The notes below the pieces were generated by a model that ran no database searches, had not been told where the DNA came from, and worked only from the letters and a program-made list of their open reading frames with translations. A DNA stretch of 64,000 bases from Siphonodentalium dalli (lineage: Eukaryota; Mollusca; Scaphopoda; Gadilida; Siphonodentaliidae): positions 182,596,796 through 182,660,795 of the forward strand of contig CP136068.1 in assembly GCA_032622095.1 (NCBI GenBank), in the 5' to 3' direction. The first letter of the stretch is position 1. Every line of letters begins with the position of its first letter. Positions 20,045 through 30,855 of this stretch are shown piece after piece. Position numbers and translations under genes: made by a program.

Positions 20045-22453
20045 TCAGAAGACAAGTCGACGCGGCTTCAGCTTAAACTCGTCAACGATGGCATCGTGAT
20101 CAAGGGTGTCAGCCAATTCATGATCAAACGAAAGCAGTGATAAACTCGATAACCGCGTTGTTAACATGCTTGCGCGTGTTTTGGTCTTGATGCGATTCAT
20201 TGTGGAAAACATCCTCTCAACGCTGCAACTAGTCATTGGGAGGGTAACCATGTATGTGTATAAAGAACGGAAACTAGGGAATGTATCTGGACCAAGTATA
20301 GGAATAATCCCCAAAAGACAGTCGAACTCATCACCACGAGCAATTCGCCTGTCGATGAACTTTTGAAGTGTTGGTATTTCTGTATCGTCAAGTTCCACAT
20401 TCGCTCGTTTGCAAATATCCGCGAGGAGACCAACTTGCAGAAAAGAGGGAGATCCTGGTCTTAGAGCCATTGTACTTTTCATCAATCCTGTTTGTACTTC
20501 ACCGAATCTATTTTCGATCTCTGAGATAATAGTCTCCAGAGCACAAACCCATTGTCTCTTCAGTTTCTTGTCAAAATCAGAGATGCGATGACCACACCCT
20601 TCTAACATTACAGATTGGTCGAAATGAGACGGAATGTTTATCTTCCTTTTGCTTGCTGTTGGGTCCTTTTCGATGCTGTATTTAGTGCATAATTCGTCAG
20701 ACAGATTTTTAGTCTTCTTAAAGCCAACGTTCTCATCGTTTTTGAACGAAACAAGTGTTTCTTTTGCAATACATATCAAGTCAATCGTTGTATCAACTGT
20801 GTTTGTGACTTTCTGAAGGCTTTTCGTCGCTTGATCAGTGCATTGGAAGATCCTATTAAATGCGACCAACAGGAACATAAATTCAGCGCTGCGGATTTGT
20901 GCAGATAGACCGTGTGCTTTAATGCGTGTTTCTGTTTGTGTGTCGTCCTTAAAAAAGTCCAGAGCCTCCGTAATAACATAAAAGAGCCTAAGGACTCGAT
21001 CGGCCGCGACGGATCTCGATGACCACCTGGTATCACATGAATGCGCCAATTCAAGTGGTGCTGAACCTGGCCGAAGTTCCTTCTGTAGGGAAACGAATTT
21101 CGCGTGCCTTTTAGAACCAGTAAAAAATGTGTCCAATTCATCCAGCACATCAAACAGTTGTTTCAACTCGACGTCACATTGGCAGGCAGCCGACATGACC
21201 AGGTTTAGTCGGTGACTATGGCAATGGGTATATATTGCGTTCGTGTAAGTTTTTTTCAGAGACGCCTGTACACCATTTTTGCGACCCGACATGACATTTG
21301 TCCCATCGAATGATAACCCGACACATTTCTGAGGATCAAGAGTGAATATTGCAAGTGTTTGTAGAATTTTCTCGGTTAACGAATCGGCACACAGACTTTC
21401 AGTTTCAACAAACCCCACGGCCCGTTCTTTTAGTGTTCCATCGTAATAATAACGAAGAGATATTCCAAGGATCTCCCTCTTCGATGCGTCTTTGCACTCA
21501 TCTGCCATGATAGCATAATATTCGGCTTCTAACACCTCCTTCTTAATTCTGTTTAGAAGCACATTGGCTGCACAGTTTAGCAGATCGTTTTGAATGTCAG
21601 GACTTGTCATTTTGGCATTGTTTGGAAGGCTATCATATTTCTGCTTTAGTTCAGGTGAGAATTTGAAGATTAGTTGCAGTAGCTCAAGAAAATTCCCCTG
21701 ATTGGCACTATCAGCGCTCTCGCGGTGGCCTCTTAAAGGTATATCCTGTTGGGCACAGAATATTACTAAGTCCAGTATGCATTTTAGGACCTCTCTGTTT
21801 CTCTCGACGAACATCGAATGGGAACCAACAGGATCTATCTGATTGACAATCGTGCCGCGACCGGAGTGAATACTGGACCGCATCTCTCTGAGGACTACAG
21901 CTGCGTCCTTGTGTGCATTGGAAGAGTTGTGTTTTTCTAATTTATCGCCAATCTTTTTCCAATTTCGAAAACCAACGTCTACAAATGCCTTCTCTTTCTC
22001 TTGTGGGGCAAAGAAGCGACACGGTTGACAAAAGACAGCATCTTTGCTGATGCTGTACTCAATCCACGAATACTTGGTGTACCATGATTTTGTGAAACAT
22101 CTGTATTTGTCTGTTAACCGCGATGTTGGAAATGAACCCAGTACTGGTTGGCGTGGGGGTTCGGTTGGCGAAGTAGAAATATCATGGATATCGATATCAA
22201 TGTTAGTAGTTGGAGTAGGCCTATCGGCTTCGGGGCTCTCACTTCTCTCAATATCAATATTATCAATAATATCATCGTTGGTAATCGATCCATTGATACT
22301 GGCTACAACGTTATTGGCATCGCGCTCAGTTGATGTGTCGGAATTGTGGTTCGTGACCTTTGAAAGAAAATGGTTTATGGTTGGTTGCCCAGCAGGCCGC
22401 GGCTTCTTCTTCGGAGGAGGTTTTGTGCTCATGACTTTACTATTCAATTTCAA
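20045..22453 (-). CDS. hAT transposase with TTF-type zinc finger (ZMYM1-like), apparently intact
   Basis: The 802-residue protein is uninterrupted. In order: a basic N-terminus with PPPKKKPRP (nuclear-import-like) and QPTINHFL at 23-30; an acidic, disordered stretch to about 110; a TTF-type zinc-finger DNA-binding domain at about 117-185 (FCQPCRFF, FRNWKK, HNSSNAHKDA); a DUF4371/hAT RNase H-like core at about 250-480; and a C-terminal dimerisation region to about 785. Catalytic acidic residues by position are D318 (MADECKD), D383 (SFDGTN) and E746 (SCSVERMFS). CHSHRLNLV (411-419) and CDTRWSSR (about 473-480) are further family marks. It would bind the terminal repeats and cut-and-paste the element, producing 8-bp target duplications. 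Domesticated ZMYM-like host proteins share this layout, so co-option cannot be excluded. Confidence 0.9.
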   Translation of the reverse strand: MKLNSKVMSTKPPPKKKPRPAGQPTINHFLSKVTNHNSDTSTERDANNVVASINGSITNDDIIDNIDIERSESPEADRPTPTTNIDIDIHDISTSPTEPPRQPVLGSFPTSRLTDKYRCFTKSWYTKYSWIEYSISKDAVFCQPCRFFAPQEKEKAFVDVGFRNWKKIGDKLEKHNSSNAHKDAAVVLREMRSSIHSGRGTIVNQIDPVGSHSMFVERNREVLKCILDLVIFCAQQDIPLRGHRESADSANQGNFLELLQLIFKFSPELKQKYDSLPNNAKMTSPDIQNDLLNCAANVLLNRIKKEVLEAEYYAIMADECKDASKREILGISLRYYYDGTLKERAVGFVETESLCADSLTEKILQTLAIFTLDPQKCVGLSFDGTNVMSGRKNGVQASLKKTYTNAIYTHCHSHRLNLVMSAACQCDVELKQLFDVLDELDTFFTGSKRHAKFVSLQKELRPGSAPLELAHSCDTRWSSRSVAADRVLRLFYVITEALDFFKDDTQTETRIKAHGLSAQIRSAEFMFLLVAFNRIFQCTDQATKSLQKVTNTVDTTIDLICIAKETLVSFKNDENVGFKKTKNLSDELCTKYSIEKDPTASKRKINIPSHFDQSVMLEGCGHRISDFDKKLKRQWVCALETIISEIENRFGEVQTGLMKSTMALRPGSPSFLQVGLLADICKRANVELDDTEIPTLQKFIDRRIARGDEFDCLLGIIPILGPDTFPSFRSLYTYMVTLPMTSCSVERMFSTMNRIKTKTRASMLTTRLSSLSLLSFDHELADTLDHDAIVDEFKLKPRRLVF

Positions 22454-22794
22454 ACAAACCGTGCTAAATACTTGTTTACCCTTGACCTTCTAAAAATAAC
22501 AGTATTTGCAATTTACGGAAAAGGCAACGGATACGACGTAAACAAAATTCCGGTCGACGTCATAAACCAAATTCCGGCCGCGCCGTGCACACTGGAACGT
22601 AGATCAAGTTCCGACATACCTGCCGACGTCAAACACAAATTTACTATATTTAATATTGTATATTCGCGCTTGTATAAATAGCAGATGATGGCGTTTAAAT
22701 ATACATTTATATTGGTCAGTCGATGGCTATGATAATTAGATATGAAAGACTATTTTTTGGAATTTTGTTGGGGGGCACTGGAAATTTTTGGGGG
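22454..22794. other. 5' flank of the transposase gene inside the hAT element
   Basis: No gene is seen. The stretch contains repeated ATTCCGGTCGACGTC/ATTCCGGCCGCGCCG phrases (22547-22590), possibly subterminal binding motifs for the transposase. Confidence 0.35.
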
Positions 22795-22834
22795 GGCACA
22801 TGCCCCCCCAGGCCCCCCCGTAGCTACGCGCCTG
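22795..22834 (-). repeat. Right terminal region/TIR of the hAT element
   Basis: On the minus strand it begins CAGGCGCGTAGCTACG at 22834 and runs into alternating G and C tracts (GGGGGGGCC, GGGGGGGCA). CAGGCGCGTAGCTACG-like starts are frequent for invertebrate hAT elements. The G and C tracts can pair with each other. Confidence 0.65.
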
Positions 22835-22837
22835 GGT

Positions 22838-25800
22838 GCAACATTAACCCTTTCACGATGGGAGACGCGCTAGTGCAGCATTAATGTTTTTATTACGGGA
22901 GCTGTGCTGGTGCAGCATTAACCATTTCACGACGGGGGCTCTGCTGGGCAGCATTAACCCTTTCATGACGGGGAGCTGTGCTGGAGCAGCATTAACCCTT
23001 CCATGACGGTAGTTGAGTTGGTGCAGTATTAGTTATTTCATGAAGGGAGTTGCGTTGGTGCAGCATTAACTGTTTCATGATGGGAGCTGCGCTGGTGCAG
23101 CATTAATTATGTCATGAAGGGAGCTGCGTTGGTGCAGCATTAATTATTTGATGATGGGAGCCCGAGTTGGTGCAGCATTAACTATTTCATGGCGGGAGCT
23201 GCGCTGGTGCTGCATTAATTATTTCACGACGGGAGCTGCGTTGATGATGGGAGCTACGCGTTGGCGCAGCATTAACTCTCTCATGACGGGAGCTGCGCTG
23301 GTGCAGCATTAATTATTTGATGACGGGAGCTGCGTTGGTGCAGCATTAACTCTGTCATGGCGGGAGCTGAACTGGTGCAGCATTAATTATGTCATGACGG
23401 GAGCTGCGTTGGTGCAGCATTAATTATTTGATGATGGGAGCTGCATTGCTGCAGCATTAACTCTTTCATGACGGGAGCTGCGTTGGTGCAGCATTAACTA
23501 TTACATGACGGGAGCTGCGTTGGTGCAGCATTAACTATTTCATGACGGGAGCTGCGCTGGTGCACCATTAATAATTTCAGGACGGGGCTGCGTTGGTGCA
23601 GCATTACTTATTTCATGATGGGAGCTGCATTGGTGCAGCATTGACTCTTTCATGACGGGAGCTGCGCTGGTGCAGTATTAATACATTTCATGACGGGAGT
23701 TGCGTTGGTGCAGCGTTAATTATTTGATGATGGGAGCTGCGTTGGTGCAGCATTGACTCTTTCATGACGGGAGCTGCGTTAGTGCAGCATTAATTATTTG
23801 ATTATGGGAGCTGCGTTGGAGCAGCATTAACTCTTTCATGACGGGAACTGCGTTAGTGCAGCATTAATTATTTGATTATGGGAGCTGCGTTGGTGCAGCA
23901 TTAACTCTTAAATGACGGGAGCGGCGTTGGTGCAGCATTAATTATTTGCTGATGGAGTTGCGCTGGTGCAGCATTAATTATTTCATGACGGGAGCTGCGT
24001 TGGTGCAGCATTAGTTATTTGATGATGGGAGCTGCGTTGGGGCAGCATTAATTCATTCATGACTGGAGCTGTGTTGGGCAGCATTAATTCTTTCATGACG
24101 GGAGCTGTGTTGGTGCAGTATTAACCCTTTCATGACGGAGCTGCGCTGATGCAGCATTAATTCTTTCATGACCGGATCTGTGCTGGTGCAGCATTAATTA
24201 TTTAATGACGGGAGCTGCGTTGGTGCAGTATTAACTAATTCATGACGGGAGCTGCGCTGGTGCAGCATTAATTATTTCATGACGGGAGCTGCGTTGGTGC
24301 AGCATTGATTATTAGATTATGGGAGCTGCGCTGGTGCACCATTAATAATTTCAGGACGGGGCTGCGTTGGTGCAGCATTACTTATTTCATGATGGGAGCT
24401 GCATTGGTGCAGCATTGACTATTTCATGACGAGAGCTGCGCTGGTGCAGTATTAATACATTTCATGACGGGAGTTGCGTTGGTGCATCATTAATTATTTG
24501 ATGATGGGAGCTGCGTTGGTGCAGCATTAACTCTTTCATGACGGGAGCTGCGTTAGTACAGCATTAATTATTTGATTATGGGAGCTGCGTTTGTGCAGCA
24601 TTAACTCTTTCATGACGGGAGCTGCGTTAGTGCAGCATTAATTATTTGATTATGGGAGCTGCGTTGGTGCAGCATTAACTCTTTCATGACGGGAGCGGCG
24701 TTGGTGCAGCATTAATTATTTGCTGATGGGAGCTGGCTGGTACAGCATTAATTATTTCATGACGGGAGCTGCGTTGGTGCAGCATTAGTTATTTGCTGAT
24801 GGGAGCTGCGTTGGGCAGCATTAATTCTTTCTTGTTGGGAGCTGTGCTGGTGCAGCATTAATTAATTCATGACGGGAGCTGCGCTGGTGCTGCATTAATT
24901 ATTTCATGACGGGAGCTGCGTTGGTGCAGCATTAACTATTTTATGACGGGATCTGTGCTGGTGCAGCATTAACCCTTCCATGGTGGGACCATGACGGCAG
25001 TTGCGTTGTTGCAGCATTAGTTTTTTCATGAAGGGAGCTGCGTTGGTGCAGCATTACATATTTGATGATGGGAGCTGCGTTGGTGCAGCATTAACTCTTT
25101 CTTGACGGGAGCTGTGTTGGTGCAGCATTAATTATTTCATGACGGGAGCTGCGTTGGTGCAGCATTAATTATTTGATGATGGGAGCTGCATTGCTGCAGC
25201 ATTAACTCTTTAATGACGGGAGCTGCGTTGGTGCAGCATTAACTATTTCATGACGGGAGCTGCGTTGGTGCAGCATTAACTATTTCATGACGGGAGCTGC
25301 GCTGGTGCTGCATTAATTATTTCATGACGGGAGCTGCGTTGGTGCAGCATTAACTATTTTATGATGGGATCTGTGCTGGTGCAGCATTAACCCTTTCATG
25401 ACGGGTAGATGTGCTGGTCCAGCATTAACTCTTCCATGGTGGGACCATGACGGCAGTTGCGTTGTTGCAGCATTAGTTTTTCCATGAAGGGAGCTGTGCT
25501 GGTGCAGCATTAAATATTTGATGATGGGAGCTGCGTTGGTGCAGCATTAACTCTTTCTTGACGGGAGCTGCGCTGGTGCAGCATTAATTATTTCATGAAG
25601 GGAGCTGCGTTGGTGCAGCATTAATTATTTGATGATGGGAGCCCGCGTTGGTGCAGCATTAACTATTTCGTGGCGGGAGCTGCGCTGGTGCAGCATTTCT
25701 TATTTCATGACGGGAGCTGCGTTTGTGCAGAATTAACCCATTCATGACGGGAGCTGCGTTGGTGTAGCATTAACTCTTTCATGACGGGAGCTGCGTGGTA

Positions 25801-27825
25801 CAGCATTAATTATTTGATGATGGGAGCTACGTTGATGCAGCATTAACTCTTTAATGACGGGAGCTGTGTTGGTGCCGCATTAAATATTTGATGATGGGAG
25901 CTACGGTGGTGAAGCATTAACTCTCTCATGACGGGAGCTGCGCTGGTGCAGCATTAATTATTTGATGACGGGAGCTGCGTTGTTGCAGCATTAACTATTT
26001 CATGACGGGATCTGCGCTGGTGCAGCATTAATTATTTCATGACGGGAGCTGCGTTGGTGCAGCAATAACTCCTTCATGACGGGAGCTGCACTGGTGCAGT
26101 ATTAATACATTTCATGACGGGAGCTGCGTTGGTGCAGCGTTAATTATTTGATAATGGGAGCTGCGTTGGTGCAGCATTAACTATTTCATGACGGGAGCTG
26201 CGTTAGTGCAGCAATAATTATTTGATTTTGGGAGCTGCGTTGGTGCAGCATTAACTCTTTCATGACGGGAGCTGCGTTAGTGCAGCATTAATTATTTGAT
26301 TATGGGAGCTGCGCTGGTGCTGCATTAATTATTTCATGACGGGAGCTGCGTTGGTGCAGCATTAACTATTTTATGACGGGATCTGTGCTGGTGCAGCATT
26401 AACCCTTCCATGGTGGGACCATGACGGCAGTTGCGTTGTTGCAGCATTAGTTTTTTCATGACGGGAGCTGCGTTGGTGCAGCATTAAATATTTGATGATG
26501 GGAGCTGCGTTGGTGCAGCATTAACTCTTTCTTGACGGGAGCTGTGTTGGTGCAGCATTAATGATTTCATGACGGGAGCTGCGTTGGTGCAGCATTAATT
26601 ATTTGATGATGGGAGCTGCATTGCTGCAGCATTAACTCTTTCATGACGGGAGCTGCGTTGGAGCAGCATTAACTATTTCATGACGGGAGCTGCGTTGGTG
26701 CAACATTAACTATTTCATGACGGGAGCTGCGCTGGTGCTGCATTAATTATTTCATGACGGGAGCTGCGTTGGTGCAGCATTAACTATTTTATGATGGGAT
26801 CTGTGCTGGTGCAGCATTAACCCTTTCATGACGGGTAGCTGTGCTGGTCCAGCATTAACTCTTCCATGGTGGGACCATGACGGCAGTTGCGTTGTTGCAG
26901 CATTAGTTTTTCCATGAAGGGAGCTGTGCTGGTGCAGCATTAAATATTTGATGATGGGAGCTGCGTTGGTGCAGCATTAACTCTTTCTTGACGGGATCTG
27001 CGCTGGTGCAGCATTAATTATTTCATGACGGGAGCTGCGTTGGTGCAGCATTAACTCCTTCATGACGGGAGCTGCACTGGTGCAGTATTAATACATTTCA
27101 TGACGGGAGCTGCGTTGGTGCAGCGTTAATTATTTGATAATGGGAGCTGCGTTGGTGCAGCATTAACTATTTCATGACGGGAGCTGCGTTAGTGCAGCAA
27201 TAATTATTTGATTTTGGGAGCTGCGTTGGTGCAGCATTAACTCTTTCATGACGGGAGCTGCGTTAGTGCAGCATTAATTATTTGATTATGGGAGCTGCGT
27301 TGGTGCAGCATTACTCTATCATGACGGGAGCTGCGCTGGTGCAGCAATAATTATTTCATGACGGGAGCTTCGTTGGTGCAGCATTAATTATTTGATGATG
27401 GGAGCTGCGCTGGTGCAGCATTAATTATTTCATGACGGGAGCTGCGTTGGTGCAGCATTAGTTATTTGATGATGGGAGCTGCGTTGGTGCAGCATTAACC
27501 CTTTTATGACGGGAGCTGCGTTGGTGCAGCGTTAACCCTTTGGTGACGGGAGCTGTACTGGTGCAGCATTAATTCTTTCATGACGGGAGCTGTGTTGGGG
27601 CAGCATTAATTCTTTCATGACGGGAGCTGCGTTGGGCAGCAATAATTATTTCATGATGGGAGCTGTGCTTGTGCAGCATTAACCTTTTTATGACGGGAGC
27701 TGTGTTGGTGCAGTATTAACCCTTTCATGACGGGAGCTGCGCTGGTGCCGCATTAATTATTTCATGACGGGAGCTGTGATGGTGCAGCATTAATTATTTT
27801 ATGACGGGACCTGCGTTGGTGATGA
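22838..27825 (+). repeat. About 5-kb minisatellite of 37-bp units with higher-order structure
   Basis: A consensus unit such as CATGACGGGAGCTGCGTTGG followed by TGCAGCATTAATTATTT (37 bp) repeats head to tail, on the order of 130 times. Units alternate in type: CATGACGGG against GATGATGGG, and TTAACTCTTT against TTAATTATTT. Larger blocks recur: a segment with TGCACCATTAATAATTTCAGG at about 23560 and 24335 (about 774 bp apart); a segment with CTTCCATGGTGGGACCATGA at about 24975, 25433, 26405 and 26873 (the first and third, and the second and fourth, about 1430 bp apart); and CTGCACTGGTGCAGTATTAA at about 26086 and 27072. The array has no unique spacers, so it is not a CRISPR. Frames inside it are artefacts. 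It starts at the hAT terminus and ends where another dispersed repeat begins. Confidence 0.97.
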
Positions 27826-27859
27826 AAAGCAAATTCGGGATACAGCATGTGTGGTTGCT

Positions 27860-30115
27860 CCACTACGTGTCACGTATGATTCATATTATCCATGACACGA
27901 GGAGTCTAATTGTGTGATTTAAAGATGTCGAGTCAGAGTTGCAAGGAGATGGATAGGAACGCCAACATTAATACAAATAGTTTTAAAGGCAATTACCACC
28001 GAATTGATACTTGGTCTTCTCCGTGATACGATAAATCTAATCTTTAGGTTCAATCAAGCCAAATTGGTGTTGTTCGGATGATAATGGGGGGGGGGGACAC
28101 TAAATTTGCTAACAATTTGTTTCCTCCATAAAACTTCACCGGTGACCATCTAGATGGCACCGAATGGTACTAAATTGGGGCACTATTTACGAGGAAGAAT
28201 CTTATGTGAGCTAAATTGCTCCAGTGACTCTATTGGTGTCAGTTGCAGAAAGTGGAGGGGTAGCAAAAATCATGAAATGTATTCGAGTCAGGGGTGTGCG
28301 GACTCACTACGGAGGGAGAGAGTGGTATAACAATATTGCCACCAAAGTTAAGTTATTCTTCTCCATGATGCGAGGAAAATAACTGTGTTATTTAAAGACG
28401 CCAAATTGGGACAGTTTGGATGAGAGATGTGGCACTAAAGAGTGTGTTTAGCTGCCGATTACCATCAAACTTGAGTACCATCATCTGCATGACATCAAGA
28501 GTTCAATGAATGTGCGTAACAAGTTGAAATTGGCGCTGTTCCAGTCATGAATTGGGAGGGCACCAAAGCTGATAAAAATATGTTTAGCACTAATTTCCAC
28601 CAAATTCACACAGGTTCTTCTCTAATGATACGAGGAATCAAGTCACGTGGGTTAAAACGCTAACTTTGGCACCGTTTGTGCCAGGGATGGAGAGAGAAGG
28701 GACATTTATAAGAATGCTTAGTCGCCGATATCCACCACAGTTATATATGGTCATCTCCAGAATTCGTCCTGACGAGTTTTTGGCGTTATCATTTCACAAC
28801 TTCAATAAATGGCGACCGAATTAAGTCACTTGACAAATTATATGTTAGCAGATGCATATAAGAGAGCATTGGTCGTATATTGATCATTCAATTTAAGCGA
28901 CATATTTAGGCTTGCAAAATGAGGGACTTGGAACCGTCAAGGGATGGCATGTTAGAGTGGCTCGTGTTCTATAACACAATTCGTCTGTCCCATTCAAGAT
29001 ATTTTCCACTAAAAGACAAAATTTTCAACAAAGGTGGAAATGTATAGAATGTCTGTTCAAATATAGTGGCCACAGCGTGCAGTCCAATACAGTTTCTTCT
29101 GAGTTATAGGACAATAAACTCACTAGCACAGTACTGTTCAGGATACCCTCCATACCGTTTCTGACGAGGTTACATTTTCCTGATTAATATGATTTCTTTC
29201 ATTTTTAGAACAAACTCATAGCCTAACATAAAGGAGTTAAAATCTCGCTGATGTAGCTGATTTAATACAAAGTTTCGTTTAAACTAGTAATAATAAGCCA
29301 GTATAGCACCACGGACAGAGGAGCGGGGCATTTCTTTAAAACATCTGTATCTTCATGGATATATGATAACCAGATATGCCCAAAATCCTAGTCTAACGAA
29401 ACAGATTGATGTAAAACCCAAGTGTTGTGGTTTATTTTGACGAACGAATATAGTTATGATGTTCAGGTTTTTATCCCGATACAAATATTTAAAAATAAAA
29501 CAAAAGTCAATTCCAACCACGTCGAACGTGCGATTGCCAAAATTATATGGCCGAAGGACGTGCAGTTTTAAATAAATAAATACTTCTGTGTTGGTGGGAC
29601 GAATTAATCGCGATAAACAACCTTACAAGCACTTTGACAAATTGAGTCATAAGAATGAAGTTAGTTTTATTCCCACCCACCCTCCCGGGGCATTTCATAA
29701 TCAATATTAATCATATATATTTTTCATTCAGTGATTCACAGATCCTGCAGCCACATATTCTTCACATAATCACATATTACTGTGCCATACTCTATAGGGG
29801 GAATCTCATTCCTCCTATAGCCTATGACATATAATTGGTATGTGGCTGCATGTGCTGTGGCCATACGTGTACAGTCTATTATTGATATTATTTCATGCAT
29901 GTGCGTATGCAGGTATGTGTCATTCCACTCGTGCCATACCTCATGGGGGAAATTTATGTTCTGCCATGGGGTATGGCATATAATTGGCGCATGGCTGTAT
30001 GCCACATATTAACAAGTTTATGTGTATTCCGCATACTTTATGAGAGTATGTGCAACTCTTTGAGCACGAGCATCCTCTAGCAGAGATTTTCACATCACTT
30101 TAACCTGGATACTCT
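27860..30115 (+). mobile_element. Satellite-bearing dispersed repeat, copy A (Helitron-like candidate, degenerate)
   Basis: About five diverged monomers of about 160-200 bp (27880-28780) share ATTACCACCGAATTGATA / GATTTCCACCAAA, CTTCTC, GATACGAGGAAT, TTTAAAGACG and GGCACCGTTTG motifs. A single-copy tail follows (28912-29150 and 29215-29650) that matches the tail of the element at 58068-59838 block by block (GTGCAGTC-AATA-AGTTTCTTCTGA; TAGCACCA-G-ACA-AGGAGC; ACATCTGTATCTTCATG; AATTAATCGCGA). A last match, TTTTCACATCACTTTAACCT (30089-30108), corresponds to the end of copy B, but the terminal CTAG is not preserved. About 29740-30060 has no counterpart and looks like an insertion. No coding capacity is visible. 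Confidence 0.55.
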
Positions 30116-30455
30116 CGGGTGCATTTGGCTTGATAATGTTAGAAGAAATATTAAAATTTGCTCATGGAGGAATTTACATACGACAACAAAAACCATTGCC
30201 GATCACTTTTTAATTGATCTCACCCAGAGACTCAATCAAATAATAGATTAATCGAGGAATCACAGCCTTCTTTTCTGATAACATGGCATTCGGTGAAATA
30301 TTACCGTGACACAGTATGGGATTAGCAATCTCGATTGTAAAAAAAACCTGCTGCGCGGAATTTGTTCCGGTTATCAGGCATGAACATGAAGTGAAGTGAT
30401 TCTCCTTATATATGTAAAACTTATAGGTGGGTGGCCTTCATTATTACAGCTATGC
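30116..30455. other. Non-coding stretch
   Basis: Nothing recognisable. Confidence 0.4.
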
Positions 30456-30855
30456 TTAACCCTTTACCCAACAGAACGGCCCTGTGCCAATGCATTCTCT
30501 TATATATGCGAGTCGACCATAGGTCGCCTCGCTTATATAAGAGAATGCATTGGCTTAACACATTAAAAATTATAAAATTGTTAAAGAATGTAAGAAAAAA
30601 TGGTAAAAAGTGTTAAAAAAGGATTTTTTTTAGGCCAATGCATTCTCTTATATATGCGAGGCGACCTATGGTCGACTCGTATATATAAGAGAATGCATTG
30701 GCACAGGGCATAACTGCAACTATCACAATATGGTCAAGGAGCCGGTTCCAATGATAACCATATTTGTATGGTTCTATTGAGACAGACCGAAGATATTTTA
30801 GGCTGTTGAAGCTTTATTTGGCCGGTTTTGGCCGGTGTGTTGGGTAAAGGGTTAA
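30456..30855 (-). mobile_element. piggyBac-like MITE, copy 2
   Basis: The 400-bp element is flanked by TTAA at both ends, with CCCTTTACCCAACA inward on the left and TGTTGGGTAAAGGG on the right. It is the reverse orientation of the copy at 2104: the two palindromes (about 30487-30554 and 30635-30703) come first and the arm with GGCCGGTTTTGGCCGG is on the right. Sequence identity to the other copies is visibly high, including the GTCGACCATAGGTCGCC centres. Confidence 0.88.

Larger units (their letters stand above)
18566..22834 (-). mobile_element. Candidate hAT-superfamily DNA transposon
   Basis: It contains an intact 802-residue hAT transposase gene (20045-22453, minus). The right end reads, outward to inward on the minus strand, CAGGCGCGTAGCTACGGGGG (22834 back to 22815), typical of animal hAT termini, followed by long G/C tracts. 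On the left, GGCTTCGTAGCTAGG (18568-18582) followed by a G-rich block matches this end except for one small indel and a mismatch. The 8 bp outside the right end (GGTGCAAC) do not recur outside the left end, so the left boundary is uncertain. About 1.3 kb between 18720 and 20045 is non-coding and holds a poly-C run at 18951-18971. Confidence 0.5.

Noticed and set aside
20776-21153. 125-codon minus-strand frame within the transposase gene
   Set aside because: Out-of-frame shadow of the 802-residue transposase.
22044-22493. 149-codon plus-strand frame
   Set aside because: It is antisense to the N-terminal coding part of the hAT transposase; codon structure belongs to the minus strand.
25322-26940. 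Two matching 62-codon minus-strand frames in the minisatellite
   Set aside because: They are translations of the repeat (MLHQHSSLHGK...); they match because the 1.43-kb block is duplicated, not because they are genes.
22838-27825. CRISPR-like array of about 37-bp repeats
   Set aside because: Units are directly contiguous without unique spacers, there are no cas genes, and the context is eukaryotic. It is a minisatellite.
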